A DNA stretch of 64,000 bases. Source: Bryobacter aggregatus MPL3. Lineage in GTDB: Bacteria > Acidobacteriota > Terriglobia > Bryobacterales > Bryobacteraceae. The stretch lies in assembly GCF_000702445.1 (NCBI RefSeq), contig NZ_JNIF01000004.1:1054001-1118000 (forward strand), written 5' to 3'. The stretch's first letter is position 1. Each line of letters opens with the position of its first letter. Made by a program: the position numbers and the translations under genes. Positions 53,275 to 62,142 of the stretch are shown in pieces. The notes under the pieces are model-generated. The model was not told the DNA's origin. It did no database searches and saw only the letters and a program-made list of their open reading frames with translations.

Positions 53275-55122
53275 ATGATTCAAGGCGACCCCGCCTCCCG
53301 CTCTCTCGCGGAAGTTCATTCCAGTGTTCATGTGCGCCAGATTGGATTCTGGCGCCGCATGCTGGCCTTTTCCGGACCGGCCTACCTCGTCAGCGTTGGC
53401 TACATGGACCCGGGCAACTGGGCCACCGACCTCGAAGGTGGCGCACGCTTCGGCTACCACCTCCTCTGGGTTTTGGTGATGTCCAACCTGATGGCGGTGT
53501 TACTGCAGACCCTTTGCGCCCGCCTGGGAATCGTCCGCGGCCGCGACCTGGCGCAAGCTTGTCGCGAGAGCTATCCGCCCGTCATCAACTACGCGCTTTG
53601 GATTCTCTGCGAATTAGCGATTGCGGCTTGCGATCTGGCGGAAGTCATCGGCGCGGCGATCGCACTGAATCTCCTCTTCCATCTCCCCCTCCTCTACGGC
53701 GTCCTGATCACCAGCTTCGATACTCTGCTGATCCTATGGCTGACTCGCTATGGCATCCGGATCATTGAGAGCGTCGTCCTCGTCCTCATCGCGACGATTG
53801 GCGGATGCTTTGCCATCGAGATCTTCCTTGCGAAGCCAGATATCGGCGAGATGGCCAGTGGCCTGATTCCCCGTCTGAATCGAGACAGCCTCTATGTCGC
53901 CATCGGCATTCTGGGGGCGACCGTGATGCCGCATAACCTGTACCTGCATTCGGCTCTGGTGCAGACACGGCGGATTGGCAAGAGCGTCGAGGAAAAGCGT
54001 GAAGCCTGCCGCTTCAATCTGATCGATAGCACCCTCGCACTGAACCTAGCGCTGCTGGTCAATGCGGGCATCCTCATCCTTTCGGCAAGCACCTTCTTCA
54101 AGCATGGCCAGGAAGTGAAAGAGATTCAGCAGGCCTATCAATTGCTGACGCCCTTGCTCGGCACAGGGATGGCGAGTGTGCTCTTTGCAGTGGCTCTGCT
54201 TTGCGCTGGGCAGTCCTCCACCATCACTGGCACCATGGCCGGCCAGATCGTCATGGAAGGCTTCGTTAACATTCGCATGCAGGCCTGGTTGCGTCGCCTG
54301 GTGACGCGCCTGATTGCAATCATCCCCGCCATCATCACGATCGTAATTGCCGGAGAAGAATCCACCTATCAACTGTTGATCTTCAGTCAGGTGGTGCTGA
54401 GTCTGCAGTTGCCCTTCGCAATCATTCCGCTCATTCATTTCACCTCCGACCAGAAGCGGATGGGCGAGTTTGCCAATGCCCGTTGGGTACAGTTGCTGGC
54501 CTGGGTGACGGCAGCAATTATTGTCGCGCTGAATCTGCAACTGGCCTGGGAAACGCTGGAGGCCTTCGGGGCCTGGGTGTGGCTGCTGGTGCTGCCGATT
54601 CTGGGCTTGCTCCTCTATGTGACCGCTTCGCCTTGGATTCCGAAGCTGGCACAGACACGAGTGACCGGCATCTTGCCGGAGCCCGAGATTCTTGCCTTTG
54701 AGGCGCCCAAGTACGAATTGATCCTGGTGCCGCTCGACCACTCCGATCGCGACCGGTTTGCGCTCGGCCACGCAAGCGCGCTTGCCCGCCAGCATGGAGC
54801 CCGGCTGCTGCTGCTCCATATTGAAGAGGGTGTGACCAGTCAGGTGTATGGGGACTTGAGCGAGACGGCTGAGGTGGAAGAGGGGAGTCATTACCTCACG
54901 CGCATCGTTGGAAAACTGAAGGAGCAAGGCATTGAGGCCGAAGCCTCTGTCGTGCACCGGAAAAGCCCGCGCCAGGCCATCATCGAAGCGGCCCGCGCCG
55001 CTTCGCCATCCCTGATTATCATGGCGGCCCATGGCCATGCGGGCATCAAAGATCTCATCTTTGGCTCTACGATCAATGCGGTGCGTCATGAGGTGGCGGC
55101 GCCGGTCTTGATCGTTCGTTAA
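53275..55122 (+). CDS. NRAMP metal transporter fused to a universal stress protein domain
   Basis: 615 residues. Residues about 25-470 form 11-12 membrane segments of the NRAMP family. DPGNWATD (45-52) and MPHNLYLHS (about 223-231) are the metal-binding motifs of helices 1 and 6, predicting proton-coupled Mn2+ or Fe2+ uptake. After a linker, residues about 475-615 are a UspA-like domain: ILVPLDHSDRDRFALGHASALARQHGARLLLLHI, then IIMAAHGHAGIKDLIFGS, close to the ATP-binding GxxG(9)GS loop, with KDLIFGS where the Gly/Ser signature lies. This NRAMP-USP fusion is known in some phyla and absent from Escherichia coli MntH. Confidence 0.94.
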   Translation: MIQGDPASRSLAEVHSSVHVRQIGFWRRMLAFSGPAYLVSVGYMDPGNWATDLEGGARFGYHLLWVLVMSNLMAVLLQTLCARLGIVRGRDLAQACRESYPPVINYALWILCELAIAACDLAEVIGAAIALNLLFHLPLLYGVLITSFDTLLILWLTRYGIRIIESVVLVLIATIGGCFAIEIFLAKPDIGEMASGLIPRLNRDSLYVAIGILGATVMPHNLYLHSALVQTRRIGKSVEEKREACRFNLIDSTLALNLALLVNAGILILSASTFFKHGQEVKEIQQAYQLLTPLLGTGMASVLFAVALLCAGQSSTITGTMAGQIVMEGFVNIRMQAWLRRLVTRLIAIIPAIITIVIAGEESTYQLLIFSQVVLSLQLPFAIIPLIHFTSDQKRMGEFANARWVQLLAWVTAAIIVALNLQLAWETLEAFGAWVWLLVLPILGLLLYVTASPWIPKLAQTRVTGILPEPEILAFEAPKYELILVPLDHSDRDRFALGHASALARQHGARLLLLHIEEGVTSQVYGDLSETAEVEEGSHYLTRIVGKLKEQGIEAEASVVHRKSPRQAIIEAARAASPSLIIMAAHGHAGIKDLIFGSTINAVRHEVAAPVLIVR

Positions 55123-55700
55123 ACTCCACCCCGGTAGCCACGGCTGAGCCGGGAACGGATCTCGTCAGGGGTATACGGCTGAGGAAGCTTCTGGGCTGGT
55201 TTCTCTTTCGGCGCATGTACGACGCTTATTCCATGGTCCGCCTGGATGCTGCTGAGGAGCTTGGCGATACGCATGGCTTCCTGCTGCTCCCGGCCCATCG
55301 CCATTGTGATCACCAGTGCGAGAGAAGCCATGTCGTCGCCACTCAGGACCTCCATCGCGTTCAAAATCTGACTGCCGATCGTGGGCGTAGGCGGTGCAGC
55401 CGCGTGAGCCGCAATCCGCAGGACTGCGTTGTGCTCGAGAGACTGACGGAACTCAGGACCGTTCGGAGGAGCGGCAGAAGGATGATAGGAACCTTTTGCC
55501 GTGAGGTTGATAAAGTCAGCCAGATAGATTCGTTGGATGTCCTCCCGTCGAGGTGGCATGATGACACCATCAATGTCCGGAAAGCGGCGAAGAAGCAGAT
55601 CCCACACGACATCGCTCTTGGTTAAATCCTCACGGCCATGCGCATGCTCGCGAAACAAATCAAGAACCAGGCGAATGAGCACTTCAGAAGAGATCTTCAC
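55119..55700 (-). CDS. Protein of unknown function, 193 residues
   Basis: I do not recognise a family. The protein starts MKISSEVLIRLVLDLFREHAHGREDLTKSDVVWDLLLRRFPD, with a helical first third, then a linker with AAHAAAPPTPTIG, a helix pair (LNAMEVLSGDDMASLALVITMAMGREQQEAMRIAKLLSSI) and a Pro/Lys-rich tail. No signal peptide or membrane segment is visible. The GTG start overlaps the stop of the ceramidase-like gene by four bases (GTGA), so it is translated with it. The stop overlaps the convergent NRAMP stop. A role in handling the exported hydrolase is possible but unsupported. Confidence 0.7.
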   Translation of the reverse strand: MKISSEVLIRLVLDLFREHAHGREDLTKSDVVWDLLLRRFPDIDGVIMPPRREDIQRIYLADFINLTAKGSYHPSAAPPNGPEFRQSLEHNAVLRIAAHAAAPPTPTIGSQILNAMEVLSGDDMASLALVITMAMGREQQEAMRIAKLLSSIQADHGISVVHAPKEKPAQKLPQPYTPDEIRSRLSRGYRGGV

Positions 55701-57052
55701 TCTTTTGCACCTTCGCTGAGAATGGCCAAGGCCCGTTCTACCAGACGCTCTGCCCAGCCCGGAGCCAGACGCGTGCTGACCACCTCATAGGCGCCTTGCG
55801 CGTATGCCGCTCGGTTCGGCATGTAGCCGAGAGAGGCATTGGATTGGGTGGCGACAATCGTCCAGCGCAACGGCGACTGGGTCTTCAATTGCAAACCCAG
55901 CTCGACAAAAACTTCTCCTGGAAGTCCCACCCAGGCAAGGTCTTTGCCCATGCGGAGAACCTGCACTTCGGCTTGTAGCGGCACACCTTTGCGCTCAGCC
56001 ACTTCCAGAATACGAGCGGCCTTCACCAGATCGAGAAAGGGCGCAGCGGAAGTTTGGCCAAAGGTTGCGGCGGTGGCTCGCGCCTGAGTCTGTTCTGCAG
56101 CAGTTGATTCCCGCAGCGCGAGCGGCACGATTTCGCTGCGAGCGCTGATCCGGTGGTCCTCGACCGGCTCCAGCCTGTCCATGCTCTTGAGTGCCGCGGC
56201 GGCCAGAATGGTGCCAATCCGCGCTGCCTCGCCCGCCCCACTCTGCTTGACCTTGGACTGGACATTGATGTGATTCACGTTGCCGGCGCAACCCATGGTG
56301 AAGAGGGTCATGAAGTTCTTGCCTTTGACAGCGCGCAGAGCTTCGCTGAGCGGATTCGCCAGATCTGCCGAAAACTCCGTGCCGCCGATGGTATCGAGAT
56401 GGATCGCATAGTTCAGATAGGCGGCAATGGGAGTGCCATCAACGCCTTCTATGTAAAGCAGCGGAATTTGTGGATCAACCGCACCAGCCGGACGAACAAT
56501 TTCTGGATTTCCTTTTCCAGGGTTCCAGCCAACGCTTCCATTCTTGAGCCAGTAGCGGCGGTTGAAGGCAATGCTGGCCTCGTTCCCGATGCTGGCGGAG
56601 AGGCGTGCCGGCTGGAGGTGAGCCACAGCATCTGAGATCGCGCCTGCAATGATTCCAGGCAGCCGGGCGGCGTAGTCTTCGGCCATGCGCTTCGGCTCGC
56701 CGCTGAGATTGTAACGATTGAAACCACCGAGCACGATCGGCGAGGTGTGCGTGTGCGTCGCGCTGATCATGACATGGGTGGCCGGAATCCCAGCCTGCCG
56801 GCGTGCCGCACTAGCAATCGATTCCGGAAGATTGGTGAGGTCGCAGGTGACGAGGGCAATCCGGACCCCATCGCTTTCGAGGACAAGAGCCTTTACATGC
56901 AGAGGATCATGCGTTCCGGTCGCAGCCCGATTGTAGTAATAGCCCGCGAGGGGGGCCCCTGCAGGAGGTGTGATGTCTCGTTCAGCGGCGCCGGCACGCA
57001 GCTCTCCCCAGGCCTTCAAAGTGAGGATGCACAACAACCCAATGGTTCGCAT
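55697..57052 (-). CDS. Neutral/alkaline ceramidase-like secreted hydrolase
   Basis: About 451 residues, signal peptide RTIGLLCILTLKAWG; the start at 57052 is chosen over the open codons up to 57160. The body matches neutral/alkaline non-lysosomal ceramidase-like proteins: AERDITPPAGAPLAGYYYNR, DPLHVKALVL, SATHTHTSPIVLGG (metal-binding HxH) and FTMGCAGNVNHINV. The shorter length compared with full ceramidases (no C-terminal immunoglobulin-like domain) is common in environmental relatives whose substrate is unknown. Members act on amide bonds of lipids, so a role against sphingolipid-like substrates is only suggested. It follows the heme-binding protein gene by 19 bases. Confidence 0.88.
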   Translation of the reverse strand: MRTIGLLCILTLKAWGELRAGAAERDITPPAGAPLAGYYYNRAATGTHDPLHVKALVLESDGVRIALVTCDLTNLPESIASAARRQAGIPATHVMISATHTHTSPIVLGGFNRYNLSGEPKRMAEDYAARLPGIIAGAISDAVAHLQPARLSASIGNEASIAFNRRYWLKNGSVGWNPGKGNPEIVRPAGAVDPQIPLLYIEGVDGTPIAAYLNYAIHLDTIGGTEFSADLANPLSEALRAVKGKNFMTLFTMGCAGNVNHINVQSKVKQSGAGEAARIGTILAAAALKSMDRLEPVEDHRISARSEIVPLALRESTAAEQTQARATAATFGQTSAAPFLDLVKAARILEVAERKGVPLQAEVQVLRMGKDLAWVGLPGEVFVELGLQLKTQSPLRWTIVATQSNASLGYMPNRAAYAQGAYEVVSTRLAPGWAERLVERALAILSEGAKE

Positions 57053-57071
57053 CCTACAAACTATATTGTGA

Positions 57072-57575
57072 TTACTGCTGAGATTGTGCCTTACGAGCGG
57101 CGCGGACTTCTGCCATGATGCGCTTGGACTCGCCGATCGCCCAGCTCTTGATCTCAGCACGATCGCTGGCGCTGAGATTCGCGGGCCAATGCAAAATCCG
57201 GTAGGGTTGCGGAGGCATGCGGTTCTGCATCGTGGACGTCGTCATGCTGGCAAGAAAACCGACTTTTTGAGCGGGAGAGTACTTCTCCCAATTCGACATA
57301 TTCAGGAACTTGCGTCCCTTCTCGACATCTTTCTCCACCATCCAGGAGATGGGAGGAAGCCCGGCATACCAAGGGAAAGTCGTCTTGTTGGAATGGCAAT
57401 CCCGACAAGCCCGATCGACGATGTTCTCAATATTTTTGGGAGCGTTGGTACCAGCGAGAAGGGCCGAATTGTCGATGTGAGCATCACGCTGCGCCATCCG
57501 ATGGGCCGAGAAGGTGCTGGCTGCGGCCCAAACCGAGAGGCAAGCGATGCCGCCGAGTATCCACTTTCCAAACAT
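57072..57575 (-). CDS. Heme-binding-domain protein (Haem_bd type), membrane-anchored
   Basis: 167 residues. An N-terminal hydrophobic segment (ILGGIACLSVWAAAS) anchors or exports it. The heme c site CRDCHSN and following TTFPWYAGLPPISWMVEKDVEKGRKFLNMSNW match the Haem_bd domain (PF14376), often found beside secreted hydrolases and quinone-linked systems. The C-terminal half has a helix with a short GESKRIMAEVR tail. It is probably an electron carrier or sensor in the periplasm. It sits 19 bases upstream of the ceramidase-like gene and 19 bases downstream of the acetylesterase-like gene, so the four reverse genes may form one unit. Confidence 0.88.
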   Translation of the reverse strand: MFGKWILGGIACLSVWAAASTFSAHRMAQRDAHIDNSALLAGTNAPKNIENIVDRACRDCHSNKTTFPWYAGLPPISWMVEKDVEKGRKFLNMSNWEKYSPAQKVGFLASMTTSTMQNRMPPQPYRILHWPANLSASDRAEIKSWAIGESKRIMAEVRAARKAQSQQ

Positions 57576-57594
57576 GGGATTAAGCTTATATCAT

Positions 57595-58338
57595 TCAACG
57601 GCCAGACGGAAGCGCCAACCACGCTAAGGCGTAACGTCGGCCGAATTCGCGTAGGCTTGGCGAGTCGAAGTGAATCTCATCGCCTTTGTGCTTGAGTCCC
57701 TGGCTGGAGACAAAGCCGGTATGAGGAATGCTGAGCGGAAGGGTCGCCAGTTGTAGATTAATTTTTTCAGAAAGATTCATTTTCAAAAATTCACCCAATT
57801 GACCGACCAGCACCGGGCAGTCGGGAGTCCCCAGGTCGGCACGGAGTTGTTGGATGAAGGCGGTGAAGCGAACTGCATAAGTAGCAGAGCGAGCTTCGGT
57901 TGAATCGGCTTCGCCTTGATGCCAGAGGATTCCGCGCAGCCGTGCGTTCTTGCCTTCCAGTGCCACTTTCACCCGGGCAACCGCGTTGCGATAGTGTTCG
58001 CTGCCGGGAGTCCACTCTTCGAGCGCGGAACCGCCGAAAGCGGCAGGTACGAGCCCGACTGACCTGACGGCTTTGTATTGAATCAGCGTCGCCGCAAAGC
58101 TGCGTCCCAGCCCAACCCCAATCAGGCTCGGCTTGTCGAAATGAATCGGGTCGATCGCTGGAACCCAGGTCTTCTCCTTGGTCAGTGTGAAGACATGAGG
58201 AATTCGCCTCTTGTCCTGCGCCTCGACAACGCCATGCCCGGCCATGTTCGACTGTCCAATGAGGAGAAAGATGTCCGTTGGCTGCTCGGCGAAAGCATCA
58301 GCAAAAGCAACAGTAACCAAGAGCAAGAGTTTGTACAT
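57595..58338 (-). CDS. Secreted SGNH-type acetylesterase (sialate O-acetylesterase-like)
   Basis: 247 residues, signal peptide YKLLLLVTVAFADAFA. The nucleophile motif is LIGQSNMAG (Ser30) and the catalytic Asp-His segment is IHFDSPSLREFG near the C-terminus. WHQGEAD around residue 140 is the conserved oxyanion-side block of this family (DUF303/SASA). It would remove acetyl groups from sialic acids, hemicellulose or other glycans outside the cytoplasm. Its ATG overlaps the stop of the TIM-barrel gene by one base. It fits with the GH29 and GH88 enzymes of the window as part of a glycan-degrading repertoire. Confidence 0.92.
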   Translation of the reverse strand: MYKLLLLVTVAFADAFAEQPTDIFLLIGQSNMAGHGVVEAQDKRRIPHVFTLTKEKTWVPAIDPIHFDKPSLIGVGLGRSFAATLIQYKAVRSVGLVPAAFGGSALEEWTPGSEHYRNAVARVKVALEGKNARLRGILWHQGEADSTEARSATYAVRFTAFIQQLRADLGTPDCPVLVGQLGEFLKMNLSEKINLQLATLPLSIPHTGFVSSQGLKHKGDEIHFDSPSLREFGRRYALAWLALPSGR

Positions 58339-59096
58339 TATGGTCTCTGCATTTCGCTCCAGAGCGCAGAGTACCAGCGAAGGAAGCGTTCTGGCTCCTT
58401 ACTCTCCGCAGCTTCGGCAAGTGTGTAACGTTCGTATTTGGATTCGCGCAGCAAGCGGAAGAGTTGGCGGAAGGGGTAGGGTCCGGCAAGTTCGTTGATG
58501 TGGACGTTCTTGATCCAGGGACGAAGAAGTCGGAAGGAGGCTTCGATGTTTCCATTGGAGACGTCGGTAGGATTGGAGTTCCAACAGAGACCCACCATCT
58601 CATGGTGCGTCGCTTTCATGATGGCTGCAGCGATGGGAGGATTCTGTGTAACGGGGCCATGGACCTCCAGCCAGATCTCCACTCCCCTGCCCTTTCCGTA
58701 ATCCCCAACTTCCCGGAGGCAGTCCGCAATACGACCGATCGTCGTATTTTCAGGCACCCCCTCAGGCATTCCGTTGGGCCGCACCTTCACACCCCAGGCT
58801 CCGGTGTCATGAGCCAAGTCCACAAAGCGCTTGGCATTCTCCACATTCTCGCGGCGCGTGGCTTCGTTCGGAGATTGGAACTCAGCGGTAGAGCCGAAAC
58901 TGAGCAGCCGGATTTTTGAGGCACTGAACTTGGCCGCAACGGCTTTGCGGGCCTCCGGCGTCAGTGTAGGTTCCACCCCATGTTTATGACCGGTTCGGAG
59001 TTCCACCGCCTCGAAGCGAGCCATTTCGAGGTTCTTGATGATCGTGTCCACGTCCCAATCCTTGAGGACGTTGTAGGTAACGGCACCGAGCTTCAT
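58338..59096 (-). CDS. Sugar phosphate isomerase/epimerase-like TIM-barrel protein
   Basis: 252 residues with the xylose isomerase-like TIM-barrel fold. Segments are MARFEAVELRTGH (first acid), LLSFGSTAEFQS, KRFVDLAHDTGAWGVKVRPNG, VEIWLEVHGPVTQ and WIKNVHINELAG, which place Glu and His metal ligands as expected. No signal peptide. The substrate is not identified; related proteins epimerise or isomerise sugars, inositols or sugar acids. It lies between the acetylesterase and the aminotransferase with overlaps of one and four bases, so coupled expression is expected. A role in a shared catabolic route with the neighbours is inferred. Confidence 0.88.
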   Translation of the reverse strand: MKLGAVTYNVLKDWDVDTIIKNLEMARFEAVELRTGHKHGVEPTLTPEARKAVAAKFSASKIRLLSFGSTAEFQSPNEATRRENVENAKRFVDLAHDTGAWGVKVRPNGMPEGVPENTTIGRIADCLREVGDYGKGRGVEIWLEVHGPVTQNPPIAAAIMKATHHEMVGLCWNSNPTDVSNGNIEASFRLLRPWIKNVHINELAGPYPFRQLFRLLRESKYERYTLAEAAESKEPERFLRWYSALWSEMQRP

Positions 59097-60208
59097 ATGG
59101 AGTTCAAGCTATCACGGACGGCATCGAGAACGGTTTCCATTTCTTCGATTTCGAGATAGAAGTGAGGAGAGAAGCGGACCCAGCCCTGGCGAGGCGCCGA
59201 GAGGATTTTGCGCGTCTTGAGAGCCGCATGCAGACGGGTGGAATCAATGCCGTCCTTACGGAAGCTGAGGATTCCCGATCCGTTCGATTGGCTTCGTTCT
59301 GTGAGCAGCTCACACCCGAGCTTGAGAAGACCGTCGGCAAGATGCTGAGCGAGCGCGTCAACGCGCCGGCTGACTTCGAGAATGCCCCGGTCATTTAAGA
59401 GCTTCATCGAGGCGTGGAGTCCGAATGATCCGGCGACGTTCAGAGTCCCAGGTTCGTAGCGGCCGGCATCGGCGCGAAGGGTCATGTCGCGGCTCGAGTA
59501 GTCGGCCCAGTTCCTTACAGTAGTCCATCCGAATTCTACTGGAAAGACTTGATCCTGAACCTCTTGTTCGATATAGAGAACACCCCAGCCTTCGGGTCCC
59601 AGCAACCATTTGTGGCCATCAGCAGCCAAGGCGTGGATCCCGCATGCTTTTACATCGAGAGGGTAGGCCCCCAGCCCTTGGATTGCATCGACGAAATAAA
59701 AGACATTGTGGCGGTTACAGATCTCGCCAATTGCTTTCAAATCTACCCGGAAACCACTGAGATAATTCACCCAACTGACTGCCAGAAGCCGGGCTCCGCG
59801 GCAAGCCTCCTCAATTTTCTCAAGGGGGTCATAGATACTGAGCCAACGCAGCTTGCAGCCTTTTCGTTCCTCTAATAGCCTCCAGCAGTATTGGTTAGCA
59901 GGGAATTCTTCAAGAAACACTACAACCACATCACCCACTTTCCAGTCGATTCCCATCTGGATCGTGGCGATGCCTTCGCTGGTGTTCTTGACGAGAGCAA
60001 CTTCGCCGGTCTTACAGCCAATCATCCGGCTGAGTTCGGTACGCACACCATCAATGGCAGCCATCCACTCGGGATAGTGGAAGCTTCCCCAGTTCATGGC
60101 ATCGTCCGCATAGTGGCGCATGGCTTCGGCAGCGACGCGAGGCAAGGGCGCGACGGCGGCATGGTTCAGATAAAACAGGTTGGACTTGACCGGAAATTCG
60201 AAACTCAT
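59093..60208 (-). CDS. Class V aminotransferase fold protein (cysteine desulfurase/epimerase-like)
   Basis: About 371 residues, PLP-dependent. FYLNHAAVAPLP begins the fold, VALVKNTSEGIATIQMG is the phosphate-binding region, FYFVDAIQGLGAYPLDV carries the PLP-stacking Asp, and ALAADGHKWLLGPEGWGVLYI holds the Schiff-base lysine (residue 200 from this start). It is shorter than, and lacks the Cys loop of, housekeeping IscS. Substrates may be amino acids or amino sugars; isopenicillin N epimerase-like is a common automated name but unsupported. The ATG at 60208 with GGAAAAG nearby is preferred over a GTG at 60217. It overlaps the TIM-barrel gene by four bases. Confidence 0.9.
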   Translation of the reverse strand: MSFEFPVKSNLFYLNHAAVAPLPRVAAEAMRHYADDAMNWGSFHYPEWMAAIDGVRTELSRMIGCKTGEVALVKNTSEGIATIQMGIDWKVGDVVVVFLEEFPANQYCWRLLEERKGCKLRWLSIYDPLEKIEEACRGARLLAVSWVNYLSGFRVDLKAIGEICNRHNVFYFVDAIQGLGAYPLDVKACGIHALAADGHKWLLGPEGWGVLYIEQEVQDQVFPVEFGWTTVRNWADYSSRDMTLRADAGRYEPGTLNVAGSFGLHASMKLLNDRGILEVSRRVDALAQHLADGLLKLGCELLTERSQSNGSGILSFRKDGIDSTRLHAALKTRKILSAPRQGWVRFSPHFYLEIEEMETVLDAVRDSLNSI

Positions 60209-60275
60209 CTTTTCCACAATACGTTATAAGCTAATAGACAGATAGAAGTCTGTCGGTTGGAGGCACTCCGCCACA

Positions 60276-61328
60276 ATGAAAATTTTGTCCTTTTTTCTGA
60301 TCCTCGGCCTCGCCTTTGGGCAGGACGATACCACAAGCAAAGAGTCCTCCACCAAAGATTCGAAGCCGAAAAAAGAAGAGAAGAAGAAGACCAGCAAAAA
60401 GAACCCGGACGATATCGGCGAGCGTGATGTCGGCAAGGGTGTGAACTGGTATTCGATCGAGAAAGAAATCGCTCTCGGTAAAGGGCTCGCACAGGACATT
60501 GAGCGTTCCGCCAAGATTGTTGACGATCCGGTGATCTCTGAATATGTGAGCCGCCTGGGTCAGAATCTGGTCCGGAACTCGGATGCAAAGGTTCCGTTCA
60601 CGATTAAGGTTGTCGATTCCGAAGAGATCAATGCCTTCGCCCTTCCTGGCGGTTTCTTCTTTGTCAATACCGGGCTGATCCTCGCAGCCGACACAGAAGC
60701 TGAAGTTGCCGGCGTGATGGGACATGAGATTGCTCATATCGCAGCCCGGCATGGCACCCGCGGGGCCACCCGTGGCCAGATCGCGAATCTGGCTACCATT
60801 CCGCTGATCTTCATGGGCGGTTGGGCTGGCTTCGGAATCCGGCAAGCAGCACAGGTCATGATCCCCGCAGGCTTCCTCTACTTCAGCCGCAGCTTTGAGC
60901 GTGAAGCGGACATGCTGGGTTTGCAGTATATGTATAAGGCCGGATACGACCCTGGCGCCTTTGTCGACTTCTTTGAAAAACTGCAGGCCAAAGAGAAGCG
61001 GAAGCCGGGGACGATCTCGAAAATCTTCTCGTCGCATCCTCCCACCGATGACCGCGTGACCACGGCTCAATCCAATATCCAATCGATGCTCAAGGAACGT
61101 CCGGAATACGTGGTGACCACCAGCGAGTTCCAGGATGTGAAGGCACGGCTGCAGTCGATGCATAACCGTCGCAAGCTGGATCCGCAGGATCCGAACCGGC
61201 CGCGTCTGCGCCGCAAGCCTGGCGACGGCACCACGACGGTCGAAGACGAAAATGGGAAGAAGACCAAGACGGATGAGGACGAGCGTCCAACCCTAAAGCG
61301 CCGGCCTTCCGATAAAGACGACAAATAA
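60276..61328 (+). CDS. Secreted M48-family zinc metallopeptidase
   Basis: 350 residues, signal peptide KILSFFLILGLAFG. A highly charged Lys/Asp/Ser-rich linker (18-50) follows, then the M48 core: HEIAH at 150-154 (zinc ligands His150, His154 and catalytic Glu151) and the third ligand in FEREADMLGLQYM. The ALPGGFFFVNTGLI block is typical of the BepA/LoiP-like group that handles outer-membrane proteins. The C-terminal 90 residues contain LRRKPGDG- and LKRRPSDKDDK-like charged tails. A soluble periplasmic protease acting in envelope quality control is likely. GGAGG lies 13 bases before the ATG. Confidence 0.93.
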   Translation: MKILSFFLILGLAFGQDDTTSKESSTKDSKPKKEEKKKTSKKNPDDIGERDVGKGVNWYSIEKEIALGKGLAQDIERSAKIVDDPVISEYVSRLGQNLVRNSDAKVPFTIKVVDSEEINAFALPGGFFFVNTGLILAADTEAEVAGVMGHEIAHIAARHGTRGATRGQIANLATIPLIFMGGWAGFGIRQAAQVMIPAGFLYFSRSFEREADMLGLQYMYKAGYDPGAFVDFFEKLQAKEKRKPGTISKIFSSHPPTDDRVTTAQSNIQSMLKERPEYVVTTSEFQDVKARLQSMHNRRKLDPQDPNRPRLRRKPGDGTTTVEDENGKKTKTDEDERPTLKRRPSDKDDK

Positions 61329-61355
61329 ACAACCGTTCCGTATAGAGTAGAGAGG

Positions 61356-62120
61356 ATGCGCCTAGCCCTGCTTGCCGTCCTCTCTTTTTCTATTTCTGCC
61401 CAGGAGATCAAACCGTTGTTTCCGGCTACAGGTCCCAAGCCAGTTGGGCCTTACTCTCCCGGCATTGCAGTGGGTGAGTTTGTATTTGTGTCCGGGCAAG
61501 GCGTTCTTGATAGTGCGGGCAAGCGGCCCGCCGATACGCGAAGCCAAGCGATCCAGTGCATCAACAATGTTCGGAACATCCTGAAGCTCGGGCATCTCGA
61601 TCTTGCGAACATCTTCTCCTTGCAGATCTATTTGACCGACAAATCGCAGGAAGCGATTGTCGATCAGGTGCTGAAGGACAGCTTCTCAGGCAAGGTGCCC
61701 CCGCATTCCCTGCTCTACGTTCCGAAGCTTCCGGTGGAAACACCGCTCGAGATTACCGCTTACGCACACAAGAACAAACAGAGCGGCGAGCTGGAAGCGC
61801 CCTCTCTCGAGCAGGCGGCGGGCTGTAAGGCGTCCAAACAGTTTGTGCAGTGTGGAGTGGAAGTGGCAGCAGGAGGCGCCGATGTGGAACAACAAACTGC
61901 AGCCGTCCTGGGAGCCCTCGATGCGCGCTTGAAGCTCCATGGCAGTTCTCTGGCGAAGGTGGTGGCAACGAATGTCTACCTGACAGACATCTCGGAATTC
62001 TCAAAAATGAATGCCGCCTATGCCAGTTTCTTTCTCCTGCGCGCGCCCACCCGGACGACCGTACAACCGTTCTCGATTTCTCGCGGGCGCGTGGCCATTA
62101 GCGTTGTCGCCAGCAAATAG
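61356..62120 (+). CDS. Secreted protein with two RidA-like domains
   Basis: 254 residues, signal peptide LALLAVLSFSISA. Residues about 20-145 form one RidA/YjgF-like domain (GPYSPGIAVGEFVFVSGQG; LANIFSLQIYLTD) and residues about 150-254 a second (QCGVEVAAGGADVEQQTAAVLGALDARL; LAKVVATNVYLTDISEFSKMNAAYASFF; RTTVQPFSISRGRVAISVVA). Canonical RidA is a cytoplasmic imine deaminase using an Arg. Here the R-T-T-V segment supplies Arg in the second domain and the first lacks the usual Arg context, so at most one site may work. Export of a RidA-like double domain is unusual. It lies between M48 and hom without clear operon evidence. Confidence 0.85.
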   Translation: MRLALLAVLSFSISAQEIKPLFPATGPKPVGPYSPGIAVGEFVFVSGQGVLDSAGKRPADTRSQAIQCINNVRNILKLGHLDLANIFSLQIYLTDKSQEAIVDQVLKDSFSGKVPPHSLLYVPKLPVETPLEITAYAHKNKQSGELEAPSLEQAAGCKASKQFVQCGVEVAAGGADVEQQTAAVLGALDARLKLHGSSLAKVVATNVYLTDISEFSKMNAAYASFFLLRAPTRTTVQPFSISRGRVAISVVASK

Positions 62121-62142
62121 GCCTGCGTTACCCTAGAGGTTC

